This document shows positions 1-7,382 of a DNA stretch of 12,661 nt, one piece after another. The notes beneath the pieces are model-generated. The model had not been told where the DNA came from and made no database searches. It saw only the letters and a program-made list of their open reading frames with translations. The position numbers and the translations under genes were made by a program. The first letter of the stretch is position 1. Every line of letters starts with the position of its first letter. The stretch comes from Prado023 sp032123675 (lineage in GTDB: Bacteria; Actinomycetota; Actinomycetes; S36-B12; CAIYMF01), in the NCBI GenBank assembly GCA_032123675.1, contig JAQBEX010000221.1:1-12661 (forward strand), given 5' to 3'.

Positions 1-13
1 CTGCCGGATGCGG

Positions 14-742
14 TCAGAAGAGCGAGCGTCGGACCTGCTCGAGGGCCTCGGAGATCGAGCTGCGGACGGTGACTGCGGCGTCGTCGTCATACGGGGTCGG
101 CTCAGCATTGACGATGGCCAAGGTGTCGGCGATCCCGGCCAGGCCGGCCACTGGATTGACCTGCAGGGAGGTCCCGATGGCCACCAGGAGGTCAGCCTCG
201 TCGACGGCCCGGAATGCGGCGTCGAGGACCTCAGCGTCCAGGGCCTGCCCGAACGAGATCGTTGCTGTCTTCAGGATCCCGCCGCACAGGACACAGGCCG
301 GATCGGGCTCCTCCCGGGCCAGCACCTCGGGGGTCGGCCACCGGCCGCCGCAGGACAGGCAGGTGACGTTCCAGATGGTGCCGTGCAGTTCCAGGACCCC
401 GGTGGATCCAGCGCGCTGGTGCAGGCCGTCGATGTTCTGGGTCATCAGGGCGTCGAGCCGCCCCGATCGCTGGAGCTCGGCGATGGCCAGATGGCCGCGG
501 TTCGGCTGCGCGGTCCAGGTCGGGTTCGAACGCCGGTTGGCCCACGCCATGCGACGCACCTGCGGGTCGCGCACGTAGGTGTCGATGTCGAACATCGCCT
601 GGGCGCTGGGATCGCGGGTCCACAGCCCGTGGGGACCGCGGAAGTCGCTGATGCCGGAGTCCGTGGAGATGCCCGCACCCGTCAGCACGGCCACCTGGGC
701 CGACGTCCGCCAGAGCTCTGCCAGATCAGTCGGGGAACCCAT
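14..742 (-). CDS. Sir2/CobB-family NAD-dependent protein deacylase
   Basis: Sirtuins remove acyl groups from protein lysines using NAD+, releasing nicotinamide and O-acyl-ADP-ribose; in bacteria they act in the cytosol on metabolic enzymes such as acetyl-CoA synthetase. From the ATG at 742 the protein has 242 residues, normal for a bacterial sirtuin. Visible motifs are the NAD-binding GAGISTDSGISDFRG (22-36), TQNIDGLHQRAG (101-112), the catalytic histidine in LELHG (His120), a four-cysteine zinc site (Cys128, 131, 150, 153) and the late Rossmann motif IGTSLQVNPVAGL. The frame stays open 24 codons further upstream (to 814), but that part lacks family similarity, so I chose the ATG just before the domain; no clear Shine-Dalgarno supports either start. 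It is divergent from the trehalose synthase gene, with 237 bases between. The family call is secure; the substrate is unknown. Confidence 0.93.
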   Translation of the reverse strand: MGSPTDLAELWRTSAQVAVLTGAGISTDSGISDFRGPHGLWTRDPSAQAMFDIDTYVRDPQVRRMAWANRRSNPTWTAQPNRGHLAIAELQRSGRLDALMTQNIDGLHQRAGSTGVLELHGTIWNVTCLSCGGRWPTPEVLAREEPDPACVLCGGILKTATISFGQALDAEVLDAAFRAVDEADLLVAIGTSLQVNPVAGLAGIADTLAIVNAEPTPYDDDAAVTVRSSISEALEQVRRSLF

Positions 743-979
743 GACGACATGATGGCCCGATCGGCGTTCCGGCGCGATGGCAGGGACGTGCCCGATGGCG
801 CGTCTCGTCGGCACGCATGGTGCGGTGACCGAGGACCGGATCGCGGATCGGGTTGGCGACGCCGAGTCCGGAATACCGGCATCTGGCTCGTGCGCGGTCT
901 AGGGTCGTGGCGCACAGTCCGATGTCAGGTGGGGGGTAGCGGACTGCGAATCCAATCACCGGCACAGAGAGGCAGTCAC
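743..979. promoter_or_regulatory. Divergent intergenic region between the sirtuin and treT
   Basis: This gap must hold the promoters for both flanking divergent genes. I see no convincing sigma-70 pair. A TAGGGT hexamer near 900-905 on the plus strand could be a -10 element for treT, but no good -35 lies at the right distance. A purine-rich AGAGAGG at 967-973 is a plausible ribosome binding site for the GTG at 980. No hairpin or repeat stands out. Confidence 0.3.
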
Positions 980-2416
980 GTGCAGGAAGTCGCGCTCAAC
1001 CCCCGGTCAGTCCAGGACCTTGCAGCGGTTGTGGATCAGGAGCGGATCGACCGGTTGGTTGACGAGGTCGCGCCGCGAATGATCGAGGCGTTCCAGGGCC
1101 GCGGGATCATCAACGTCAACTCCACAGCCTCGGGCGGGGGTGTGGCCGAGATGCTCAACGTCCTGCTGCCCCTGACCAAGGGGGCGGGAGTCCCGACCAG
1201 GTGGTTCGTCGTCGAGGGCGACCCCGTGTTCTTCGCGCTCACGAAGCGGCTGCATCACCGCCTGCACGGCAACAAGGGTGATGACGGTGAGCTCTCAACG
1301 GTGGAGCAGGCCCTGATGGCGGGTGTGGTGGCCCGCAACGCGCCCGCCCTCCTGGAGGAGGTCACCCCCGGCGACGTGGTGCTCCTGCACGATCCGCAGC
1401 CGGCCCCGCTGGCGGCGATGCTCGCCGAGCGTGGCATCCCGGTCGTCTGGCGCTGCCACGTCGGGATCGACCACGACAACGAGTACACCGAGGAGGCGTG
1501 GTCGTTCCTCAGGGGGTTCCTCGAGGGCAACGTCGATACCTACGTCTTCACGCGAGCCTCGTACGCGCCGTCCTGGATCCCGCCCGAGAAGCTCCGGGTG
1601 ATCAAGCCGAGCATCGACCCGTTGGCACCCAAGAACCAGGACCTCGGCGAGGCCGACATCGTGGGCGCGTTGTCCGGCGCGGGCATCATCTCCGGCCCGG
1701 GGTTCGCAGCAGCGTCGTTCACGCGGGCCGACGGGTCGGCTGCCCCCTTCACCATGACGGCGGAGATCACCAGGTCCGGGGAACCGCCGAGTGCGGACGT
1801 GCCGATGATCGTCCAGGTCTCCCGCTGGGATCCGCTGAAGGACATGGTCGGCGTCATGCGAGGCTTCGTTGCCCACGTCGCACCCAACAGCGACGCGCAC
1901 CTCGCTCTCGTGGGGCCGTCGACGGCTTCAGTCACCGACGACCCCGAGGGCCAGATCGTCCTGGATGAGATCACTGAGGAGTGGCGCTCGCTCCCCCACG
2001 ACGTCCGTGATCGGGTGCATCTGATCAGCCTGCCGATGGATGACCCGGAGCAGAACGGCGCCCTGGTGAACGCCATCCAACGACACGCCGCCATCGTCGT
2101 CCAGAAGAGCCTGGCCGAAGGGTTCGGCCTGACCGTCACCGAGGCCATGTTCAAGGGCCGGCCGGTCATCGCCTCAGCGGTGGGCGGGATCACCGATCAG
2201 ATCGATGATCAGGTCAGCGGAGTGCTCATCTCGGATCCGAGGGACCTCGAGGCGTTCGGTCGGGCTGTGCTGCATGTACTCGATGATCCGGCGCTGGCCC
2301 AGCGGCTGGGAGCGGCGGCCAGGCAGCGGGCCATCGAGGTCTTCCTGCCGGACACGAGCCTGGACCTGTGGAACGAAGCGATCCTGAGTGCCGTCGAGGC
2401 GCACCGGGCCGACTGA
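980..2416 (+). CDS. treT: Trehalose glycosyltransferring synthase (TreT-like, GT4 family)
   Basis: TreT enzymes join NDP-glucose and glucose to make trehalose in one reversible step, a cytosolic route distinct from OtsAB, TreS and TreYZ. From the GTG at 980 the protein has 478 residues. An N-terminal Rossmann half carries NSTASGGGVAEML (47-59), RWFVVEGD (74-81) and VVLLHDPQPAPL (133 onward), the usual TreT signatures. The C-terminal half has the GT4 nucleotide-sugar site SLAEGFGLTVTEAM with the EX7E pair Glu380/Glu388, then GRPVIASAVGGI. The frame is open back to base 8, but that stretch is antisense to the sirtuin, so the start was set by an AGAGAGG purine run 7 bases upstream and by the onset of recognisable sequence. 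The downstream kinase begins 15 bases after the stop, so the two are probably cotranscribed. The GT4 fold is certain; trehalose specificity rests on motif resemblance. Confidence 0.85.
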   Translation: MQEVALNPRSVQDLAAVVDQERIDRLVDEVAPRMIEAFQGRGIINVNSTASGGGVAEMLNVLLPLTKGAGVPTRWFVVEGDPVFFALTKRLHHRLHGNKGDDGELSTVEQALMAGVVARNAPALLEEVTPGDVVLLHDPQPAPLAAMLAERGIPVVWRCHVGIDHDNEYTEEAWSFLRGFLEGNVDTYVFTRASYAPSWIPPEKLRVIKPSIDPLAPKNQDLGEADIVGALSGAGIISGPGFAAASFTRADGSAAPFTMTAEITRSGEPPSADVPMIVQVSRWDPLKDMVGVMRGFVAHVAPNSDAHLALVGPSTASVTDDPEGQIVLDEITEEWRSLPHDVRDRVHLISLPMDDPEQNGALVNAIQRHAAIVVQKSLAEGFGLTVTEAMFKGRPVIASAVGGITDQIDDQVSGVLISDPRDLEAFGRAVLHVLDDPALAQRLGAAARQRAIEVFLPDTSLDLWNEAILSAVEAHRAD

Positions 2417-2431
2417 TCGGCGGCGTCATGG

Positions 2432-3070
2432 GTGGCCTGGCTCAGCTGCCTGCTGGGCAGGGGCGCGGTGGGTCGAGCAACGGGCCATGATTCCGTGCTG
2501 ATCCCCGAGTGCGTACCCGAACTGACTGCTCGGGTGCTGCAGTCCGAGCCGCGCTGTGGTCGCACCCGTCTGGTGTGCATCGACGGTCCAGCCGGCTCGG
2601 GGAAGACAACTCTGGCGGCCGCTGTGGCCCGGGCTGTGGGTGGGGCTCCCGTGGTGCACATGGATGACCTGTACCAGGGGTGGGATCAACCCCTGGGTGC
2701 TCACCTGGCCGGGCGGGTCGACGCGTGGCTGCTGACGCCGTGGGAGGCGGGCCTCACCGGGAAGCACCCACGGTACGACTGGGTCCTGGGGCGGTTCGGC
2801 GAGTGGGTCCAGGTGCCCGCTGCCCCCGTCGTGATCCTCGAGGGGTGCGCCAGCGCGACGACCGGTATCCGGGACCGCGCCAGTGTGGTCATCTGGGTCG
2901 AGGCGCCCGTGTCGCTGCGGCTCGAACGAGGTCTGGACCGCGACGGGGATGCGCTCGAGGCGCAGTGGCGCTCCTGGCAGGAGCGGGAGGCCGCGCATTT
3001 CGCCGCTGACGGGACCCGGGCGGCCGCAGACCTCCTCGTGGACGGCCGGACCGGGCGTCTCGAGTCCTGA
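2432..3070 (+). CDS. Uridine-kinase-like P-loop ATP-binding protein
   Basis: A small P-loop kinase of the uridine kinase/nucleoside kinase superfamily, 212 residues if the first GTG is used. It shows a Walker A loop GPAGSGKTT (52-60), an HMDDLYQGW segment where these enzymes bind the phosphate acceptor, a VVILEG strand, and a C-terminal RDGDALEAQW lid-like region followed by a paired Trp/Glu/His-Phe stretch and an ADLLVDG end. This layout recurs in actinobacterial proteins usually annotated only as ATP-binding protein or uridine kinase, and I cannot tell the true acceptor. The start is uncertain: GTG codons at 2432, 2468 and 2495 are all in frame, none has a strong Shine-Dalgarno, and residues 1-21 look non-conserved. 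It follows treT by 15 bases and is convergent with the SCO1664-like gene. A role in trehalose metabolism is not indicated by the sequence. Confidence 0.8.
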   Translation: MAWLSCLLGRGAVGRATGHDSVLIPECVPELTARVLQSEPRCGRTRLVCIDGPAGSGKTTLAAAVARAVGGAPVVHMDDLYQGWDQPLGAHLAGRVDAWLLTPWEAGLTGKHPRYDWVLGRFGEWVQVPAAPVVILEGCASATTGIRDRASVVIWVEAPVSLRLERGLDRDGDALEAQWRSWQEREAAHFAADGTRAAADLLVDGRTGRLES

Positions 3071-3175
3071 TTCTGCCCACCGGGACAGCCACGAACAGGT
3101 GACTCGGACCGTTGCGGGGTGCTGCAAACACGCATTCGGTCATTGGCTGTGCTCCACCGACGGGCGGCGGCCGGG

Positions 3176-3976
3176 CTACATCGGTGGCCAGGGCAGTGCC
3201 GGCCAGTTGGCACCGGGCATCGGGAAGGTGCCGTCGCGCTGCAGGGACTCCAGGCGATCGGTCGCGGCCCGGACCTCGGCGTCCGAGAGGTGGGCCGACC
3301 CCGGCGCCGGGTGCGTTCCCCACTCCTGCACCAGGGCAGCGAAGGCCGCCGCCCCGTCGCTGACCTGGCCGAGCAGCGACTCCGGGATCGGCATCCCGGC
3401 CCACCCCCACAGGACCGTGCGGAGCTTGTTCTCGGCGTGGAACGTCACCCCGTGGTCGATCGCGGCCACGCGCCCGTCGGGGCGGCGCAGCACGTGTCCG
3501 CCCTTGCGATCGGCGTTGTTGACCAGGGCATCGAGGACCACCATCTGCGCCATCGGCTCGGATGCCTCGTGGGCCAACAGGATCGGCGCACCGCTGGAGT
3601 CGAGTCCCTCGGCCACGTCGCGCCAGCCCTCGGGAACCTCCCCGGGGGTGAAGAGTGCAACTGGCGCGGTATCGACCGAATCGACCCACTCCTGGCACAT
3701 GCCCGCGCCGAACGGCCCGTCATCGCGCCAGACGGTGGCCGGGATGAGGTCCCAGCCGAAGCATTCGGCAGCCTTGGCGGTCAGGACCTCGCGCGCAGCC
3801 AGGGCGGCTCCGGGGAAGTCCCACAACGGTCGCTCCCCCGCGACTGGCTTGTAGATGCACCTGATCGGCCCCTCGTCGGTGACCACGTCGGCCAGGAGGG
3901 CCATGTTCGAGGCCTCGGTCAGCCGGCCTATCACGTGCAGATCTCCGGTGGCCAGGGCATCCACCGGCTGGGTCAC
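3176..3976 (-). CDS. SCO1664-family protein with PI3/PI4-kinase-like fold
   Basis: A member of the actinobacterial SCO1664 family (TIGR03843), unassigned in function but resembling phosphatidylinositol 3/4-kinase-like enzymes. Kinase-type features are visible in order: IYKP with Lys43 as likely ATP-binding lysine, Glu63 in AAREVL as its partner, NNADRKGGH (153-161) as catalytic loop, and AIDHG (172-176) as the metal-binding DFG equivalent. The start is decided by overlap: GTG at 3976-3974 shares bases with the TGA of the upstream DUF3090 gene (3975-3973), a GTGA coupling that gives 266 residues. A further 23 in-frame codons upstream, inside DUF3090, are probably not translated. It is the last gene of the uppP-led block. 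Family membership is solid; whether it phosphorylates a lipid, a protein or anything is unknown. Confidence 0.88.
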   Translation of the reverse strand: MTQPVDALATGDLHVIGRLTEASNMALLADVVTDEGPIRCIYKPVAGERPLWDFPGAALAAREVLTAKAAECFGWDLIPATVWRDDGPFGAGMCQEWVDSVDTAPVALFTPGEVPEGWRDVAEGLDSSGAPILLAHEASEPMAQMVVLDALVNNADRKGGHVLRRPDGRVAAIDHGVTFHAENKLRTVLWGWAGMPIPESLLGQVSDGAAAFAALVQEWGTHPAPGSAHLSDAEVRAATDRLESLQRDGTFPMPGANWPALPWPPM

Positions 3977-4518
3977 CGCCGGTAGCCGTTCGCCCGCGGA
4001 CAGATATGGCCCCCTGGATCGAGGGGCTGCTGGCAGAACGGGCACGGTGGTCGCCCGGCGGCCACGACCTTGCGCGCGCGCACGATGAAGTCGACCGCCT
4101 GGCGCAGGGTCGTGCGCACCCGAAGCACGGCTGGGCCGTCGTCATCGTCACCGAGTTCCGTGGGATCGACGTCGTCGTCGGCGGTCTGGCCGTGGAGCTC
4201 GAAGAGCATCTGGTCGCTGCTGGGATCCCAGCCGAAGGCGATCGCGCCGACCCGGAACTCCTCGACGAGGGGCACCTCCAGGGGATCGGCATCGGCGGGA
4301 CCGGGTTCGGGCACCTCGATCGCCAGGCGTTCGCCCACGTCAGCGATCAGCTCCTCGAGCCGATCGGCCAACGTGGCCACCTGGGCCTTCTCGAGCACCA
4401 CGCTGCTGATCAGGGTTCCGGAGCGTGCCTGCAGGAAGAACGTGCGCTCCCCCGGCATGCCGACCGTTCCCACGACGAAGCGCTCCACGGGATCATGGAG
4501 CAGGATCTGGCGGGACAT
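3973..4518 (-). CDS. DUF3090 family protein (TIGR03847)
   Basis: A 181-residue protein of the DUF3090 family, nearly always found beside the SCO1664-like kinase and the MSMEG_4193-type phosphatase in Actinobacteria; its biochemical role is not known. It opens with the family hallmark DPVERFVVGTVG and FFLQA, then a helical segment (VVLEKAQVATLADRLEELI), an acidic middle (a run of Asp near residues 114-127), and LRQAVDFIVRARKVV. The C-terminus PCPFCQQPLDPGGHICPRANGY contains CxxC (159, 162) and HxC (171, 173), a likely one-metal zinc knuckle. I chose the ATG at 4518 because the conserved start MSRQI sits there; the frame extends to 4608 but that part overlaps the end of the phosphatase gene and is not family-like. 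It overlaps the next gene by 4 bases and starts 73 bases after the phosphatase stop. Confidence 0.9.
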   Translation of the reverse strand: MSRQILLHDPVERFVVGTVGMPGERTFFLQARSGTLISSVVLEKAQVATLADRLEELIADVGERLAIEVPEPGPADADPLEVPLVEEFRVGAIAFGWDPSSDQMLFELHGQTADDDVDPTELGDDDDGPAVLRVRTTLRQAVDFIVRARKVVAAGRPPCPFCQQPLDPGGHICPRANGYRR

Positions 4519-4591
4519 GGCCTTCAGACTAGCCGGGGTGGGACGGGACCGCCCCCGCGTGCCCACAAGACGCGGTGGGTTGCGCCGCGCA

Positions 4592-5245
4592 TCAGCCGGT
4601 GCCACCACCGACGGTGGGGCGCGCGGACGCCGGCTGGACCGGCAGCCTGTTCCCGGTGTCGTTCATCCGGATCACCATCGAGCGGTCGTCGTGGTAGTGG
4701 ACAACGCTGATCGACCCCGGACCGATCACGATCCGCTGGAACTGGTCCAGCGGCTGGCCGAGGGCATGGGACAGGATCGCCTTGATCACATCACCGTGGG
4801 AGACGAGGACCACAGTGCCCTCGGGATGCTGGGCGACCCACCTCGAGACCGCGGCAGCGGCGCGCTCGGCCATTGCGAGCATCGGCTCACCCCCCGGAAA
4901 GGTCACGCCGGACGGTGAGCCCTGGATGGCTGGCCACAGCGGCTCCTCGGCCAGCTCAGCCAGCGGGCGCCCGGTCCACTGGCCGTAGTCGCACTCCGTC
5001 AACCCGTCGTCGGTCAGACGCTCGACGTCGGGGCGCGTGGTGAGGATCGCGTCGGCGGTCTCGATGCAGCGCTCCAGGGGTGAGCTCACCACGACGTCGA
5101 TGGGCACGTCGCGGAGTCTGGTTCGCAGGGTTCGGGCCTGGCGGCGGCCCTGAGCGTCGAGCAGGACGCCGGGAGTGCGCCCGGCCAGGATCCCGGCGGC
5201 GTTCGCCGCAGTCCGACCGTGGCGGATGAGCAGAACCGTGGTCAT
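4592..5245 (-). CDS. Histidine phosphatase, MSMEG_4193 family (TIGR03848)
   Basis: A phosphoglycerate-mutase-like phosphatase that uses a phosphohistidine intermediate. From the ATG at 5245 it has 217 residues. The catalytic set is complete: LIRHG with Arg8 and nucleophile His9, Arg59 in SSPLERC, the acid Glu84 in LTECDYGQW, and His150 in VLVSHGD. A GTG four codons upstream (5257) is also in frame; the ATG gives the usual short MTTVLLIRHG start of this family. It lies between uppP (66 bases before it) and DUF3090 (73 bases after its stop), all on the minus strand, so an operon is likely though the gaps leave room for an internal promoter. The natural substrate is not established, and the position beside an undecaprenyl-diphosphatase and a kinase-like protein is suggestive but not proof of a lipid-linked role. 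Confidence 0.92.
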   Translation of the reverse strand: MTTVLLIRHGRTAANAAGILAGRTPGVLLDAQGRRQARTLRTRLRDVPIDVVVSSPLERCIETADAILTTRPDVERLTDDGLTECDYGQWTGRPLAELAEEPLWPAIQGSPSGVTFPGGEPMLAMAERAAAAVSRWVAQHPEGTVVLVSHGDVIKAILSHALGQPLDQFQRIVIGPGSISVVHYHDDRSMVIRMNDTGNRLPVQPASARPTVGGGTG

Positions 5246-5310
5246 GGACGGCCACACTAGCGATCGGTGGCAGCTCCGACGACCGGGTCAGTTGGCCGAC
5301 TGTCCAGCGA

Positions 5311-6204
5311 TCAGGGGTTGACCAGCACCCCGGTGCCGAGCAGGACGAGCACGAGGGTGCCGAGCCCGATCCGGTAGAGCACGAACGGCATGTAGGAGTT
5401 GGTCGAGACGTAGCGGATCAGCCAGGCGATGACCGCGTACCCGATGAAGAAGGCAATGAGCGTGGCCAGGATCGTGGGTCCCCAGGCGACCGCCGGGTCC
5501 GACCCGATGTCCAGCGCCTGGTAGAAGCCGGACGCCAGCACCGCGGGGATGGCCAGGAGGAACGCATATCGGGTCGCGGCCTCGCGGTTGTACCCCATGA
5601 ACAGGCCGGCGGAGATCGTTGCCCCGGACCGGGACACCCCGGGGATCAGTGAGACGGCTTGGGCGAAGCCGAAGATGATGCCATCGCGCACGGTCAGCTC
5701 ACCCAGAGTGTGGATGGACCGGGCGGTCCGGTCAGCCACGCCGAGCACGATGCCGAAGAAGATGAGCGTGAAGGACACCAGGTACAGGTTGCGCGCGATG
5801 GTCTCGATCTGATCGGAGAAGGTGAAGCCGAGCAGGCCGATCGGGATCGTGCCGACGATCACCAGCCACCCCATCCGCACATCCGGGTCGCCCCGCGTGC
5901 TCCGGTTGGTGAACTGCCCGAACCATGCCCGCAGGATCCGCCAGATGTCCTTGGCGAAGTAGATGATCACGGCGGTCTCGGTGCCGATCTGGGTGACGGC
6001 CGTGAACGCGGCGCCGGGATCTGTCCAGCCGAAGAGCTGGGAGAAGATCAACAGGTGCCCGCTGCTGGAGATCGGCAGGAACTCAGTGAGCCCCTGGAGG
6101 ATCCCGAGGACGACGGCCTGGAACCACGTGACCGGTTCAGCGGATGTGGTCTGCGCCGCACCGGCAGTGCCAGCCGCGACAGATGCGAGCGTGGAGAGCA
6201 TCAT
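5311..6204 (-). CDS. uppP: Undecaprenyl-diphosphatase UppP (BacA)
   Basis: An integral membrane enzyme that removes one phosphate from undecaprenyl diphosphate, recycling the lipid carrier for peptidoglycan and other wall polymers; extra copies give bacitracin resistance. The 297-residue protein carries both family signatures: QGLTEFLPISSSGHL, with Gln37/Glu41 as the (E/Q)xxxE pair and His50, and PGVSRSG (188-194) with the catalytic Ser/Arg. Several hydrophobic segments follow, ending in a helix that runs nearly to the C-terminus (LVLVLLGTGVLVNP). A hydrophobic alanine-rich N-terminal tract (3-17) precedes the first motif and is longer than in E. coli UppP. Paired ATGs lie at 6204 and 6201 with a GGTGG ribosome binding site a few bases upstream; a TTG at 6249 is less likely. 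It heads the minus-strand block and is divergent from the aldo/keto reductase. Confidence 0.96.
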   Translation of the reverse strand: MMLSTLASVAAGTAGAAQTTSAEPVTWFQAVVLGILQGLTEFLPISSSGHLLIFSQLFGWTDPGAAFTAVTQIGTETAVIIYFAKDIWRILRAWFGQFTNRSTRGDPDVRMGWLVIVGTIPIGLLGFTFSDQIETIARNLYLVSFTLIFFGIVLGVADRTARSIHTLGELTVRDGIIFGFAQAVSLIPGVSRSGATISAGLFMGYNREAATRYAFLLAIPAVLASGFYQALDIGSDPAVAWGPTILATLIAFFIGYAVIAWLIRYVSTNSYMPFVLYRIGLGTLVLVLLGTGVLVNP

Positions 6205-6365
6205 CAGATCCACCACTGGGGGCTGGGCGTCACTGCCACGTTGGGCCAAGGACGTCGCATGACCTGCACCGTGCCCTCCCGATACTTGCTGCGCCCGCGC
6301 GCCGCGCCGCGCCGAGCCTAGCCGCTGACCGTCGCGCGCTCCCCCACCAGATAGCGTGGCGCGCC
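6205..6365. promoter_or_regulatory. Divergent intergenic region between uppP and the aldo/keto reductase
   Basis: These 161 bases must contain the promoter of the uppP block and that of the reductase. The centre is extremely GC-rich, with a GCGC-rich run at about 6292-6312. I see no clear -10/-35 pair on either strand. Just upstream of the reductase ATG is AGATAGCGTGG, where TAGCGT could be a weak -10 giving a short or leaderless transcript. Confidence 0.25.
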
Positions 6366-7304
6366 ATGGAGCGCAGGGCGGTCGGTCGTAGCGGGCTACA
6401 GGTCAGCCGCATGGGCCTCGGGACGATGACCTGGGGCCGGGACACCGATGAGTACGAGGCGCGCGATCAGTTCTCGCTGTTCCTGGAGGCCGGCGGGACC
6501 CTGTTCGACACGGCAGACGTGTACGCGTCCGGGGCAGCCGAGGAGCTGCTCGGTGCGCTGGTGGCCGAGGCTGGTGCCCGCGACGACGTCGTGATCGCCA
6601 CGAAGGCCGGTGGCCGCCGCACGCCCGAGCGCCGGTTCGATGCCTCCCGTCGGCACCTCCTGCGGGCGCTGGAGGGCTCACTGGAGCGGCTGGGCACGGA
6701 CTTCGTGGATCTGTGGATGGTGCACGGCTGGGACGAGGCGACGCCGATCGAGGAGACCCTCTCGGCGATGGCGGCAGCCCAGGAGTCCGGCAAGGCGCGC
6801 TACGTGGGGGTCTCGAACTATGCCCCGTGGCAGTTGGCGCTCGCAGCGGCCGGGGCGGAGCACCGGCACGGACTGGCGATGGTCGCCAATGAGGTCGAGT
6901 ACTCGCTGCTGGCCCGTGACTCGGAGGCCGATGTGTTCGGTGCCGCCGAGGCTGTGGGGGCAGGGATCCTCGCGTGGTCCCCGATCGGCCGTGGGGTCCT
7001 CACCGGGAAGTACCGGCACGGCACGCCAGCCGACTCCCGAGGTGCCTCGCCACACCTGGGCGGGTTCGTCCGGGAGTACCTGGGCGCGAGCCATCGACGA
7101 GTCGTTGACGCCGTGTGCACGGCGGCGGAAGGACTGGGAGTCGCCCCCGTCGAGGTCGCCGTGGCCTGGGTTCGCGACCGACCCGGCGTTGCCTCCGTGC
7201 TGCTGGGCTCGCGCACCGCAGCGCAACTGCGCGGCGTGCTCCAGGTCGAGGAGCTGACACTGCCCGAGGAGATCCGGACGGCATTGGACGAGGTCTCGGA
7301 CTGA
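6366..7304 (+). CDS. Aldo/keto reductase
   Basis: A 312-residue NADPH-dependent oxidoreductase of the aldo/keto reductase superfamily, a cytosolic TIM-barrel enzyme that interconverts carbonyls and alcohols. The catalytic tetrad is intact: Asp48 and Tyr53 in FDTADVY, Lys80 in IATKAGG and His120 in WMVHGWD. The opening MERRAVGRSGLQVSRMGLGTMTWG is typical of the AKR11/12-like general stress or unknown-substrate group. Cofactor-site signatures are present late in the protein (WSPIGRGVLTGKY; then VLLGSRTAAQL). The ATG at 6366 is the obvious start; the frame is open further upstream to 6144 but that portion is antisense to uppP. It converges with the M20 peptidase gene, with 78 bases between stops. 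No neighbour indicates the substrate. Confidence 0.94.
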   Translation: MERRAVGRSGLQVSRMGLGTMTWGRDTDEYEARDQFSLFLEAGGTLFDTADVYASGAAEELLGALVAEAGARDDVVIATKAGGRRTPERRFDASRRHLLRALEGSLERLGTDFVDLWMVHGWDEATPIEETLSAMAAAQESGKARYVGVSNYAPWQLALAAAGAEHRHGLAMVANEVEYSLLARDSEADVFGAAEAVGAGILAWSPIGRGVLTGKYRHGTPADSRGASPHLGGFVREYLGASHRRVVDAVCTAAEGLGVAPVEVAVAWVRDRPGVASVLLGSRTAAQLRGVLQVEELTLPEEIRTALDEVSD

Positions 7305-7382
7305 CCTGCGCCCGGGGCCACGGCCTGCGCATGCAGAAGGAGACTGACGAGTGGTTGGGATCCGGCACCACCACCTGATCCG

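Noticed and set aside
8..979. Long N-terminal extension of the treT open frame
   Set aside because: It is antisense to the clearly conserved sirtuin, has no family similarity, and treT has its own ribosome binding site and GTG at 980.
3119..4918. Several plus-strand frames of 230-320 codons across the SCO1664/DUF3090/phosphatase region
   Set aside because: All are antisense to three genes with recognised family motifs; none shows a domain.
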